A stretch of 6,635 nucleotides of DNA from Candidatus Kuenenia stuttgartensis (GCA_943326025.2 CALPRR020000143.1:1-6635), one strand, 5' to 3'; numbered from the stretch's first letter, positions 1 to 6,180 are shown. The notes: generated by a model not told the origin, from the sequence alone. Program-made: numbers and translations.

Positions 1-877
1 ATTTATCATCAGAAGGATTGATGAAACGTAAATCAGTTTCTCTTCCTCTAGGTGAAGGTGAAATTTCACAGAAAGTATCTAAAAGTTCTTTTACACCAAA
101 ATTGTTAACAGCTGAACCAAAGAAAACAGGAGCAACATCTCCCGCTAAATAAGCATCACGATTAAAAGCATCATAAACACCTTCAACAATTTCTAATTCT
201 TCTCTTAATTCATTTGCAGGATTTTCACCAACAATTTCATCTAATTCAGGAGAATTAATATCTGATATTTCAACAACATCTGTTGAGATTTTTGTTTTAT
301 TTGCTTGGAAAAGGTTTAATCCTTTTTGGTAAATATTGTAAACACCTTTAAAACGATCACCCATTCCGATAGGCCAAGTTAAAGGACGAACTTTAATGTC
401 TAGTGTATTTTCTAATTCATCTAAAAGGTCAAATGTATATTTACCTTCTCTATCCATTTTGTTGATGAAGATGATCACAGGAGTTTTTCTCATTCGACAA
501 ACTTCCATCAATTTTTTCGTTTGGTCCTCAACTCCGTTTGCACTATCGATCACCAAAATAACACTATCAACCGCTGTTAGCGTTCTAAAAGTATCTTCTG
601 CAAAATCCTTGTGACCTGGAGTATCCAAGATGTTTACTTGTTTGCCAGCATATTCAAAAGCCATTACAGATGTAGCAACTGAGATTCCTCTTTGTTTTTC
701 AATTTCCATGAAATCCGAAGTTGCCGTTTTTTTGATTTTATTATTCTTTACAGCACCAGCCGTTTGGATTGCTCCACCAAATAATAATAACTTTTCAGTC
801 AAAGTTGTTTTTCCGGCATCGGGGTGAGAAATAATACCAAAAGTTCTTCTTTTTTCAATAGCTTCCGCGTTCTTCAT
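1..877 (-). CDS. prfC: Peptide chain release factor 3 (RF3), N-terminal part, cut by left window edge
   Basis: RF3 is a cytoplasmic translational GTPase that removes RF1 or RF2 from the ribosome after peptide release. The first 292 codons are present; RF3 is usually about 530 residues, so the C-terminal domains lie outside the window. Visible GTPase motifs are the P-loop SHPDAGKTT (residues 17-25), the G2 region KQRGIS (61-66), DTPGH (85-89), NKMD (139-142) and a later GSA. The opening EKRRTFGIISHPDAGKTTLTEK and the segment TATSDFMEIEKQRGISV separate RF3 from EF-G, LepA and BipA. The ATG at 877-875 is chosen because the protein begins there with the usual short lead-in before the G domain. 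No Shine-Dalgarno sequence is visible, which is normal for Bacteroidota. A -7 box lies about 25 bp upstream. The gene follows tRNA-His on the same strand but is separated from it by a terminator. The frame is intact. Confidence 0.96.
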   Translation of the reverse strand, partial: MKNAEAIEKRRTFGIISHPDAGKTTLTEKLLLFGGAIQTAGAVKNNKIKKTATSDFMEIEKQRGISVATSVMAFEYAGKQVNILDTPGHKDFAEDTFRTLTAVDSVILVIDSANGVEDQTKKLMEVCRMRKTPVIIFINKMDREGKYTFDLLDELENTLDIKVRPLTWPIGMGDRFKGVYNIYQKGLNLFQANKTKISTDVVEISDINSPELDEIVGENPANELREELEIVEGVYDAFNRDAYLAGDVAPVFFGSAVNNFGVKELLDTFCEISPSPRGRETDLRFINPSDDK

Positions 878-902
878 CTGTAATATTCAATCAAATTGGG
901 TG

Positions 903-910
903 CAAAGATA
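903..910 (-). promoter_or_regulatory. -7 promoter box for prfC
   Basis: Read on the minus strand this is TATCTTTG, a full match to the Bacteroidota -7 consensus TAnnTTTG. It ends 25 bp before the prfC ATG, leaving room for a short leader. I see no good TTG -33 element at the expected spacing, so the upstream half of the promoter is weak or absent. Confidence 0.6.
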
Positions 911-933
911 AGGAAAAAGGCGAAATTAGGCAT

Positions 934-964
934 AAAAAAAAGGTTGAACATTTGTTCAACCTTT
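934..964 (-). terminator. Rho-independent terminator after tRNA-His
   Basis: Positions 939-949 pair with 954-964 to form an 11-bp perfect stem with a 4-nt loop. Read on the minus strand the stem (AAAGGTTGAAC with its complement) is followed by a run of T (complement of the A tract at 934-942). Orientation fits termination of the minus-strand tRNA-His transcript before prfC. The first stem base coincides with the last base of the probable encoded CCA end, so little or no trailer exists. Confidence 0.85.
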
Positions 965-966
965 GG

Positions 967-1041
967 GGAGGCTAGTGGGGATCGAACCCACGACCTACGG
1001 TACCACAAACCGTCGCTCTAACCGACTGAGCTATAGCCTCC
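967..1041 (-). tRNA. tRNA-His (anticodon GTG)
   Basis: The minus strand folds into a complete cloverleaf. The acceptor stem GAGGCTA (1040-1034) pairs with TAGCCTC (974-968). The D arm is GCTC...GAGC, the anticodon stem ACGGT/ACCGT, and the T arm GTGGG/CCCAC with loop TTCGATC. The loop TTGTGGT places anticodon GTG at 1006-1004, which reads the His codons CAC and CAT. The histidine identity pair is present: an extra encoded G at -1 (position 1041) opposite C73 (position 967). The next three minus-strand bases (966-964) are CCA, so the 3' end appears to be encoded. A -7 promoter box lies just upstream and a strong hairpin terminator just downstream, so the gene is probably transcribed alone. Confidence 0.97.
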
Positions 1042-1053
1042 ATTTTCCGAGTG

Positions 1054-1061
1054 CAAATATA
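1054..1061 (-). promoter_or_regulatory. -7 promoter box for tRNA-His
   Basis: The minus strand reads TATATTTG, a full match to TAnnTTTG, placed 12 bp before the first tRNA base at 1041. The spacing suits a stable-RNA promoter with a very short 5' leader. The flanking TATATATA run makes the exact register less certain, and no clear -33 TTG is seen. Confidence 0.6.
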
Positions 1062-1276
1062 TATATAAAATTCTCTAAAAAAATCATTTTCATTAATATT
1101 TATTGAAAAAAAACTAGTTTTTAATTGAAACTTATTGAAAATGAATGAGAAATGAAATGTGTTTATTTGCCTTTATTTAACTTCGGAATAAGTCAATTAC
1201 GAAGAAAATGTGAGTTAATCTCAACGTTTTGTTGAAAAGTAACGTCAAATAAGAAATAACATACTAATTGTAAGTT

Positions 1277-1284
1277 TATTTTTG
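1277..1284 (+). promoter_or_regulatory. -7 promoter box for the three-gene envelope-glycan unit
   Basis: TATTTTTG is a full match to the Bacteroidota TAnnTTTG box, 16 bp before the ATG at 1301. It predicts a leader of only about 10 nt. A TTG at 1232-1234 is too far away to be the -33 element, and the one at 1268-1270 is too close. In such AT-rich DNA a chance match is possible. Confidence 0.5.
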
Positions 1285-1300
1285 TAAAAAAAACATGTAG

Positions 1301-2299
1301 ATGTTAAAGATAGGAGTATTAGGTGCGGGACATATTGGGAAAATTCACATACAATTGTTATTGGAATTAAAAGATCAATTTCAATTGGTTGGATTTTATG
1401 ATTCAGATGAAGAAAATGCTGAATTGGTTGCTAAAATGTTTGGAATCCGAAAATTTTCATCAAAAGAAGAACTTATTCAAGAGGTTGATTGTGTTGATAT
1501 TGTTACTCCTACTTTAAATCATTTTGAATCAGCTTCTTATGCTTTGCGTAAAAGCAAGCATGTTTTTATTGAAAAACCGATAACACATACAATAGACGAA
1601 GCGAAACTCTTATTAAGTCTTTCAGCGGAAGCAAATGTTAAAGTTCAAGTTGGTCATGTGGAACGATTTAATCCTGCTTTTAAAGCGAGTCTTCCACATT
1701 TAAATAAGCCACTTTTCATAGAAACACATCGATTGGCAGAATTTAATCCAAGAGGAACAGATGTTTCTGTTGTTTTAGATTTAATGATTCATGACATTGA
1801 TATTATTTTGAGTGTTGTAAAATCAGGCGTGAAAAAGATTTCTGCTTCAGGTGTTTCAATCGTAAGTGATACGCCTGATATTTCTAGTGCTCGAATTGAA
1901 TTTGATAACGGTTGCGTAGCCAACTTAACAGCAAGTCGTATTTCGATGAAAAACATGCGAAAAACGCGCTTTTTTCAAAAAGATGCTTATATCACCGTTG
2001 ATTTTTTAGAAAAGAAATCTGAAGTTTTCAAAATTCAAGATTTAGAAGGAGAAGCAAATCCATTTGATGTTGTTTTAGATTTAGGTGATGGAAAACAAGC
2101 AAAAAAAATAATTTTTGATCAACCAGAAGTTGAATTAACGAATGCAATTAAGGAAGAGTTAAAAACTTTTTACGAGTCCATTACAAATGATACAACTCCA
2201 ATTGTTTCTATTTCTGATGGATATCTTGCGCTTGACATTGCTCAGAAGATTATTGATAAAATAAATTCATCGCCAATTCTATTAACAGACAATATTTAG
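1301..2299 (+). CDS. Gfo/Idh/MocA-family NAD(P)-dependent oxidoreductase, GnnA-like (probable UDP-GlcNAc-type sugar 3-dehydrogenase)
   Basis: The 332-residue protein has the usual length of the family. An N-terminal Rossmann fold begins at once with GAGHIG (8-13, GxGxxG dinucleotide-binding loop). The signature EKP lies at 91-93, with K92 the usual catalytic lysine. The C-terminal alpha/beta domain starts near residue 120 (GHVERFNPAF, 118-127) and carries DLMIHDIDIIL (160-170), with H164 and D167 in the family's active-site position. This MIHDID variant and the later NGCVANLTASRIS segment (203-215) resemble, from memory, the subfamily containing GnnA, which oxidises the 3-OH of UDP-GlcNAc for lipid A precursor synthesis. 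The exact substrate is inferred. The protein is cytoplasmic. It is the first gene of a probable operon with a lipoprotein and a sugar-1-phosphate transferase, which supports a nucleotide-sugar substrate. The GnnB aminotransferase partner is not in the window. The ATG is preceded directly by an in-frame stop (TAG at 1298-1300), so no longer start exists. Confidence 0.88.
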   Translation: MLKIGVLGAGHIGKIHIQLLLELKDQFQLVGFYDSDEENAELVAKMFGIRKFSSKEELIQEVDCVDIVTPTLNHFESASYALRKSKHVFIEKPITHTIDEAKLLLSLSAEANVKVQVGHVERFNPAFKASLPHLNKPLFIETHRLAEFNPRGTDVSVVLDLMIHDIDIILSVVKSGVKKISASGVSIVSDTPDISSARIEFDNGCVANLTASRISMKNMRKTRFFQKDAYITVDFLEKKSEVFKIQDLEGEANPFDVVLDLGDGKQAKKIIFDQPEVELTNAIKEELKTFYESITNDTTPIVSISDGYLALDIAQKIIDKINSSPILLTDNI

Positions 2300-2327
2300 T
2301 TTTATTTAGCGTTCTTTTGATACTTAT

Positions 2328-3188
2328 ATGAAAAAAATAGCAGTAATCTTTCTATTATTATTTACATTGTCATCTTGTGTGAAAAATAATGAAGATCCTT
2401 CATGGATTGAAATTTCTGAATGGACTTTGGAAGCTAATTCAGCTGCCACTCCTGGAATTGCAGGTGAATTGACGCATAACTTTTCTGATGCTTGGGTTTA
2501 TGTTGATGGAACACTTTTAGGTGTCTTTGAATTGCCTTGTAAAGTTCCAGTTTTAAAAAGTGGAAACGCAAAAATAACCTTATTGCCAACAATTAAAGAT
2601 AATGGAATTTCTGCAACTAAAAGAGCATATCCTTTTGTAGAGTCATATATAGTAGATGTTAATTTGGTTCAAAATCAATCTGTTAAATTAACACCAATTA
2701 CTAGATATTATTCGACTACTAAATTTTGGAAAGAAGATTTTGGTGATCCCGCAATTAAGATAAGTGAAGATCCAAATAACACAGCTCATATTATAGTTGA
2801 TTATACTTCTCCTATTTTAAAATGGGGAAATTGCGGACGTATTTCATTATCTTCAGCTCAATCAACGTTTTTGGCATATACAAGTGATGGATTATATTTA
2901 TCAAAAGGTTCAGAAGTCTATTTAGAAATTGATTATTATAATACAAATAGTTTAACAACAGGTTTGCTTGCAATGCAAACTGATGGAACAACTAACAACA
3001 ATATTAATATTCGTTTAAATGCTCAAGATGGATCTTCAATTAAATGGAAAAAGATATATATCGCATTAAAAGAGTTGATTTCAAATACCTCAAATGCAAA
3101 TCAATTTAAAATTTCTTTACAAGCTGCAATTGATGAGGGTTTATCTTCTTCAGATATTTATATTGATAACATCAAAATTGTTTATTAA
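2328..3188 (+). CDS. Putative lipoprotein of unknown function with a PEGA-like N-terminal segment
   Basis: I do not recognise a characterised family. The 286-residue protein opens with a lipoprotein signal peptide: MKK, a hydrophobic stretch (4-14) and lipobox LSSC, so C17 would be lipidated and the mature protein anchored in the envelope. The residues after the cysteine (VKNNEDP) are polar and partly acidic, which may or may not act as a surface-export signal in Bacteroidota. Residues about 55-87 (WVYVDGTLLGVFELP and onward) resemble a PEGA-type beta domain: a strand, VDG, LG, then a strand ending in a GNAKITLLP segment. The C-terminal half (about 131-286) is rich in Ser, Thr, Asn and alternating hydrophobics, and ends in DIYIDNIKIVY, a pattern typical of jelly-roll beta sandwiches; this is inference. 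No catalytic motif is visible. The gene starts 28 bp after the oxidoreductase stop and ends 4 bp before the transferase start, so it is probably cotranscribed and may act in glycan assembly or display. Confidence 0.82.
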   Translation: MKKIAVIFLLLFTLSSCVKNNEDPSWIEISEWTLEANSAATPGIAGELTHNFSDAWVYVDGTLLGVFELPCKVPVLKSGNAKITLLPTIKDNGISATKRAYPFVESYIVDVNLVQNQSVKLTPITRYYSTTKFWKEDFGDPAIKISEDPNNTAHIIVDYTSPILKWGNCGRISLSSAQSTFLAYTSDGLYLSKGSEVYLEIDYYNTNSLTTGLLAMQTDGTTNNNINIRLNAQDGSSIKWKKIYIALKELISNTSNANQFKISLQAAIDEGLSSSDIYIDNIKIVY

Positions 3189-3192
3189 ATAG

Positions 3193-4587
3193 ATGAATAA
3201 AAAGATAATTGCATTTTTCTTAATAGTAATTGACTGGTTGTCAGCAATGACCTCTTGGGGATTGTTTTATTATTTTAGAAAAACAGCAATTGAAAATGAG
3301 GTTTTCAGAGTGAATGAATCTTTTTATTTAGGATTGATATTCGTTCCTATTTTGTGGATTTTTCTCTATTATTTGCAAGGAACTTATCACGATGTAAGAC
3401 GTTTATATCGAATGAAAATTTCAGGTTTATCTTTTATTAGTGCAATTTTAGGAACAATGATTTTATTTTTCTTATTGTTACTTGATGATGATATTTCGAG
3501 TTATAAAGCATATTATAAGCTATTGTTTCTTTTGTTTACAATCCATTTAACTATTTCATTTATTGCTAGAATGTTTTATGTTAGTTTTATCGTAAATCGA
3601 ATTCAAAGTAATAAAGATGGTTTTAGAACATTGTTAATAGGAGGAAGTGAAAAAGCTGTTTCTATTTACAATGAGATAATTAATCTACCTAAAGGGATTG
3701 GTAATCAGTTTGTTGGTTTTGTTAATTTAAATGGAATTGATCGTTTATTAGAAAATCAACTGAAATATCTAGGTCACGCTGATAATTTAGAAAAAGTTTT
3801 AGCTGAAAATCAAATTGAAGAAGTCATAATTGCATTAGAAAGTACAGAGCATGAACGTTTAAGAGCTTTGATTTCTAGGATTGAAGGTAGTAATGTGAAA
3901 GTCAAAATTTCTCCTGATATGTATGATATTTTATCAGGTTCAGTAAAGATGAATAATATTTTTGGAGCATTATTATTTGAGATAAGTTCAGATGATATGC
4001 CCATTTGGCAACAAATTATTAAACGAATATTGGATGTATTATTTTCTTTAATTGCGATTATTTTATTAATTCCACTTTATATATTTCTTGCAATTTCAGT
4101 GAAATTATCATCACCTGGTCCAATATTATTTTTACAAGAACGGATAGGTGAGAAGGGCATTCCATTTAAAATCATAAAATTCAGAACAATGTATGTTGAT
4201 GCTGAAAAGTTAGGTCCTCAATTATCTTCAACACATGATCCTAGAATAACAAAGGTTGGACGTTTTATGCGAAAATTACGTTTTGATGAATTCCCTCAGT
4301 TTTTTAATGTGCTTTTTGGTGATATGTCTTTAGTTGGGCCGAGACCTGAAAGACAATTTTACATTGATCAAATAGTGAAAATTGAACCTCAATTCTTGCA
4401 ATTAACCAAAGTAAGACCAGGAATTACTTCTTGGGGACAAGTAAAATATGGCTACGCAGAAAATGTAGACGAGATGTTACAACGTATGAAATTTGATTTG
4501 TTGTACTTGAAAAATAGAACATTAGCATTAGATTTTAAAATCATGCTTTATACTATCTTAATTATCGTGAAAGCAAAAGGGAAATAA
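3193..4587 (+). CDS. Polyprenyl-phosphate sugar-1-phosphate transferase (WcaJ/WbaP type, bacterial sugar transferase)
   Basis: This inner-membrane enzyme transfers a sugar-1-phosphate from a nucleotide sugar to undecaprenyl phosphate, the first membrane step of capsule, O-antigen or exopolysaccharide repeat-unit synthesis. The 464-residue length is normal for the full-size type. Four N-terminal membrane helices are visible (about 5-28, 45-63, 78-98, 108-132). A soluble Rossmann-like domain follows (about 143-260; starts TLLIGG). A hydrophobic re-entrant helix with a proline (about 281-305) leads into the catalytic domain. Motifs there are SSPGP (306-310), KFRTM (329-333), FDEFPQ with the catalytic Asp-Glu pair D365-E366, GDMSLVGPRPE (376-386) and PGITSWGQ (409-416). 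FDEFPQ replaces the commoner LDELPQ. The donor sugar cannot be read from sequence. It is the third gene of the unit, 4 bp after the lipoprotein stop; no glycosyltransferase, flippase or polymerase gene is in view. Its stop is 3 bp from the convergent FAH-family gene. Confidence 0.94.
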   Translation: MNKKIIAFFLIVIDWLSAMTSWGLFYYFRKTAIENEVFRVNESFYLGLIFVPILWIFLYYLQGTYHDVRRLYRMKISGLSFISAILGTMILFFLLLLDDDISSYKAYYKLLFLLFTIHLTISFIARMFYVSFIVNRIQSNKDGFRTLLIGGSEKAVSIYNEIINLPKGIGNQFVGFVNLNGIDRLLENQLKYLGHADNLEKVLAENQIEEVIIALESTEHERLRALISRIEGSNVKVKISPDMYDILSGSVKMNNIFGALLFEISSDDMPIWQQIIKRILDVLFSLIAIILLIPLYIFLAISVKLSSPGPILFLQERIGEKGIPFKIIKFRTMYVDAEKLGPQLSSTHDPRITKVGRFMRKLRFDEFPQFFNVLFGDMSLVGPRPERQFYIDQIVKIEPQFLQLTKVRPGITSWGQVKYGYAENVDEMLQRMKFDLLYLKNRTLALDFKIMLYTILIIVKAKGK

Positions 4588-4590
4588 TCT

Positions 4591-5202
4591 TTATTTAATA
4601 TTCAGAGAATACATTTTCTTTTCACCAATAAATCCTTCTAATTTATCTCCAATTTGAATTGGACCAACTCCTGCAGGTGTTCCAGTATAAATTAAATCTC
4701 CAATTTTTAACGTCACAAATTGAGAAATGTAAGCGATGATTTTATCAAATGAAAAGATTAAATCAGATGAAGAACCATTTTGAACAGTTGTTCCGTTTTG
4801 AGTTAGTGAAAATGAGATGTTTTCTAAATCTAAATCAGCTTTGTTTATCCATTTTTTTGAAATGAAAGCACTATTGTCAAATGCTTTACCAATTTCCCAA
4901 GGTAGACCTTTAGATTTCGCTTCTCCTTGTAAATCTCTAGCAGTGAAGTCAATTCCTAAGCCAATTTCATCGTAATACGTATGAGCAAATTTCTCAGAAA
5001 TGTTTTTACCAAGTTTATTTATTTTAACGACAATCTCACACTCATAATGTAAATCTTTCGTGAATTCAGGATAAAAAAATGGAGAACCATCTCTCAAAAT
5101 AGAACTATCAGGTTTCATGAAAAAAACAGGAGCTTTAGGTACTTCAGCGTTCATTTCTTTAGCATGATCTGCATAATTTCTTCCGATACAAATAACTTTC
5201 AT
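4591..5202 (-). CDS. Fumarylacetoacetate hydrolase (FAH) family protein, FAHD1/YcgM-like
   Basis: Small FAH-fold enzymes act as acylpyruvate hydrolases, oxaloacetate decarboxylases or oxaloacetate tautomerases; which applies here cannot be decided. From the ATG at 5202 the protein is 203 residues, the usual size of the single-domain type. It begins MKVICIGRNYADHAKEM, the typical family start, with the lid-region His at 13. KPDSS follows (30-34). The metal ligands are E54 and E56 in HYECEIVV and D85 in GIDFTARD. GKAFDNSA lies near 105-112 and the active-site loop TGTPAGVGP is at 173-181. A longer start at 5241 would add 13 residues encoded largely by tandem-repeat DNA and unlike the family, so 5202 is preferred. 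The protein is cytoplasmic. The gene lies 69 bp downstream of the exonuclease gene on the same strand and could be cotranscribed with it. Its stop is 3 bp from the convergent sugar transferase stop. Confidence 0.93.
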   Translation of the reverse strand: MKVICIGRNYADHAKEMNAEVPKAPVFFMKPDSSILRDGSPFFYPEFTKDLHYECEIVVKINKLGKNISEKFAHTYYDEIGLGIDFTARDLQGEAKSKGLPWEIGKAFDNSAFISKKWINKADLDLENISFSLTQNGTTVQNGSSSDLIFSFDKIIAYISQFVTLKIGDLIYTGTPAGVGPIQIGDKLEGFIGEKKMYSLNIK

Positions 5203-5215
5203 TTTTTCAATTTTT

Positions 5216-5235
5216 ATAATATAATATAATATAAA
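5216..5235. repeat. 5-bp tandem repeat (ATAAT) upstream of the FAH-family gene
   Basis: Three perfect ATAAT units (5216-5220, 5221-5225, 5226-5230) are followed by a degenerate fourth (ATAAA). The tract lies 14 bp before the preferred FAH start, inside the probable leader of that gene, and directly abuts a 7-bp tandem repeat. Confidence 0.85.
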
Positions 5236-5266
5236 ATTCAAAATTCAAAATTCAAAATTCAAAATC
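5233..5266. repeat. 7-bp tandem repeat (AAAATTC) between exonuclease and FAH-family genes
   Basis: Four perfect head-to-tail AAAATTC units occur at 5233-5239, 5240-5246, 5247-5253 and 5254-5260, followed by a partial unit ending at 5266. Read on the minus strand each junction gives GAATTTTG, seven of eight bases of TAnnTTTG. A TTG (minus strand, 5268-5266) lies 19 bp before the GAATTTTG at 5246-5239, a plausible -33/-7 spacing for the FAH-family gene. That promoter role is inference. The unit is far too short for a CRISPR repeat. Confidence 0.92.
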
Positions 5267-5271
5267 AAGAA

Positions 5272-6162
5272 TTATTTAAACTTCCCTTTCAACATATTCA
5301 ACTTTTCCTCAAAACTTAAATTATCTTCAGGTAAGGGACTTTGTTTAATTTCTTTTTTTGGAATAAACTCTTTTTTAGGTTCAATGTGATTTTCTTGTTT
5401 GATTTTATCCATTTCTCTTTTTAAACACTGTTTAGTGTTCAATGGAAAATCAGCGTCTAACATCCAACCGTAATAGCCGGGTTCTGTTTTAGCAACATCT
5501 TTAATCAGCTTCCCTTTGTTTTTTCCAAAATTATAAACCGCTTCACCTTTATCATTATAAGCTAAACGTCCAGCAAAATCGATTAAATTTAAATTGCTTC
5601 CTTTTGAAAAATCAGATAAGAAATCGATATTTCCTTCCAAGTTATCATATTTCTCTAATTGAGCTTTTAATACATGCCAAGTTGCTTCGGTATCAGCTAA
5701 AGCATTATGAGCATTTTCAATATTTTTTTGACAATAGAAAAGATAGGCAGCAGCTAAAGTTCGTTGCTCCATTTTGTGAAAAATGTTCTGAACATCAACA
5801 AACTTGCGATTTGAAACATCAAAATTATTTCCAACTCTCAATAATTCTTCAGATAATACTGGAATGTCAAATTTATTCGAGTTGTATCCACCTAAATCTG
5901 CATCGCCTAAAAAAGCAACTAATTCATCTGCAATTGCCGCAAATGTTGGAGCGTCTTTGATATCTTCGTCATAAATTCCGTGAATCATACTCGTTTCAAG
6001 CGGAATTGGCATTTGAGGATTTACTCTTTTGGAATAACTTTCTTCCGAACCATCAACATTGATTTTAATTACTGCAATTTCAACAATACGATCTTTCGTA
6101 ATATTTAATCCAGTAGTTTCTAAATCAAATATAGCTAACGGACGTTTTAAAGTTAATTTCAT
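5272..6162 (-). CDS. DEDDh-family 3'-5' exonuclease (DnaQ-like) with C-terminal ExoX-like domain
   Basis: The 296-residue cytoplasmic protein has a complete DnaQ-type exonuclease domain at residues about 8-170. Exo I is FDLETTGL with D13 and E15; Exo II is GGYNSNKFDIPVL with D99; Exo III is HNALADTEA with H152 and D157. All five DEDDh residues are present, so two-metal 3'-5' nuclease activity is expected, either on DNA ends in repair or on small nucleic acids. A second small domain follows at about 195-248 (AYNDKGEAV, FGKNKGK, GYYGWML), resembling the module found C-terminal in exodeoxyribonuclease X-like proteins. The last 40 residues are charged, carry two PKKE copies, and end in SFEEKLNMLKGKF. 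No polymerase or helicase domain is fused, so this is not the UvrC-like or PolC type. The ATG at 6162 gives the normal short lead to Exo I. A near-consensus -7 box lies upstream. The FAH-family gene follows on the same strand. Confidence 0.93.
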   Translation of the reverse strand: MKLTLKRPLAIFDLETTGLNITKDRIVEIAVIKINVDGSEESYSKRVNPQMPIPLETSMIHGIYDEDIKDAPTFAAIADELVAFLGDADLGGYNSNKFDIPVLSEELLRVGNNFDVSNRKFVDVQNIFHKMEQRTLAAAYLFYCQKNIENAHNALADTEATWHVLKAQLEKYDNLEGNIDFLSDFSKGSNLNLIDFAGRLAYNDKGEAVYNFGKNKGKLIKDVAKTEPGYYGWMLDADFPLNTKQCLKREMDKIKQENHIEPKKEFIPKKEIKQSPLPEDNLSFEEKLNMLKGKFK

Positions 6163-6180
6163 TTTCTGAGTTTTGAAAAG

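Noticed and set aside
396..827. Two plus-strand open frames of 72 and 65 codons
   Set aside because: They lie antisense within the well-supported prfC coding region and show no recognisable protein features; they are shadows of its codon pattern.
1181..1223. Weak inverted repeats (CTTCG with CGAAG at 1181-1204; TGAG with CTCA at 1211-1223) as a small RNA or operator
   Set aside because: Arms of 4-5 bp in AT-rich intergenic DNA are expected by chance, and there is no terminator or promoter arrangement to support an RNA gene. I see no gene between 1062 and 1276.
967..1300. tRNA-His as a mobile-element attachment site
   Set aside because: No integrase gene or direct repeat of the tRNA 3' end is seen in the window; the neighbouring genes look like ordinary chromosome.
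3810..4004. Minus-strand open frame of 64 codons
   Set aside because: It is antisense to the central domain of the sugar transferase, whose motifs run through the region intact.
5203..5241. Longer N-terminus for the FAH-family protein starting at 5241
   Set aside because: The extra 13 residues come mostly from tandem-repeat DNA and are absent from the typical family start; the ATG at 5202 gives the canonical MKVICIGRNYADH beginning.
5233..5266. CRISPR-like array
   Set aside because: The units are 7 bp, head to tail, without spacers, and no cas genes are in view.
5604..5960. Plus-strand open frame of 118 codons
   Set aside because: It is antisense to the exonuclease domain, which carries all five catalytic residues; the composition of the shadow protein is not protein-like.
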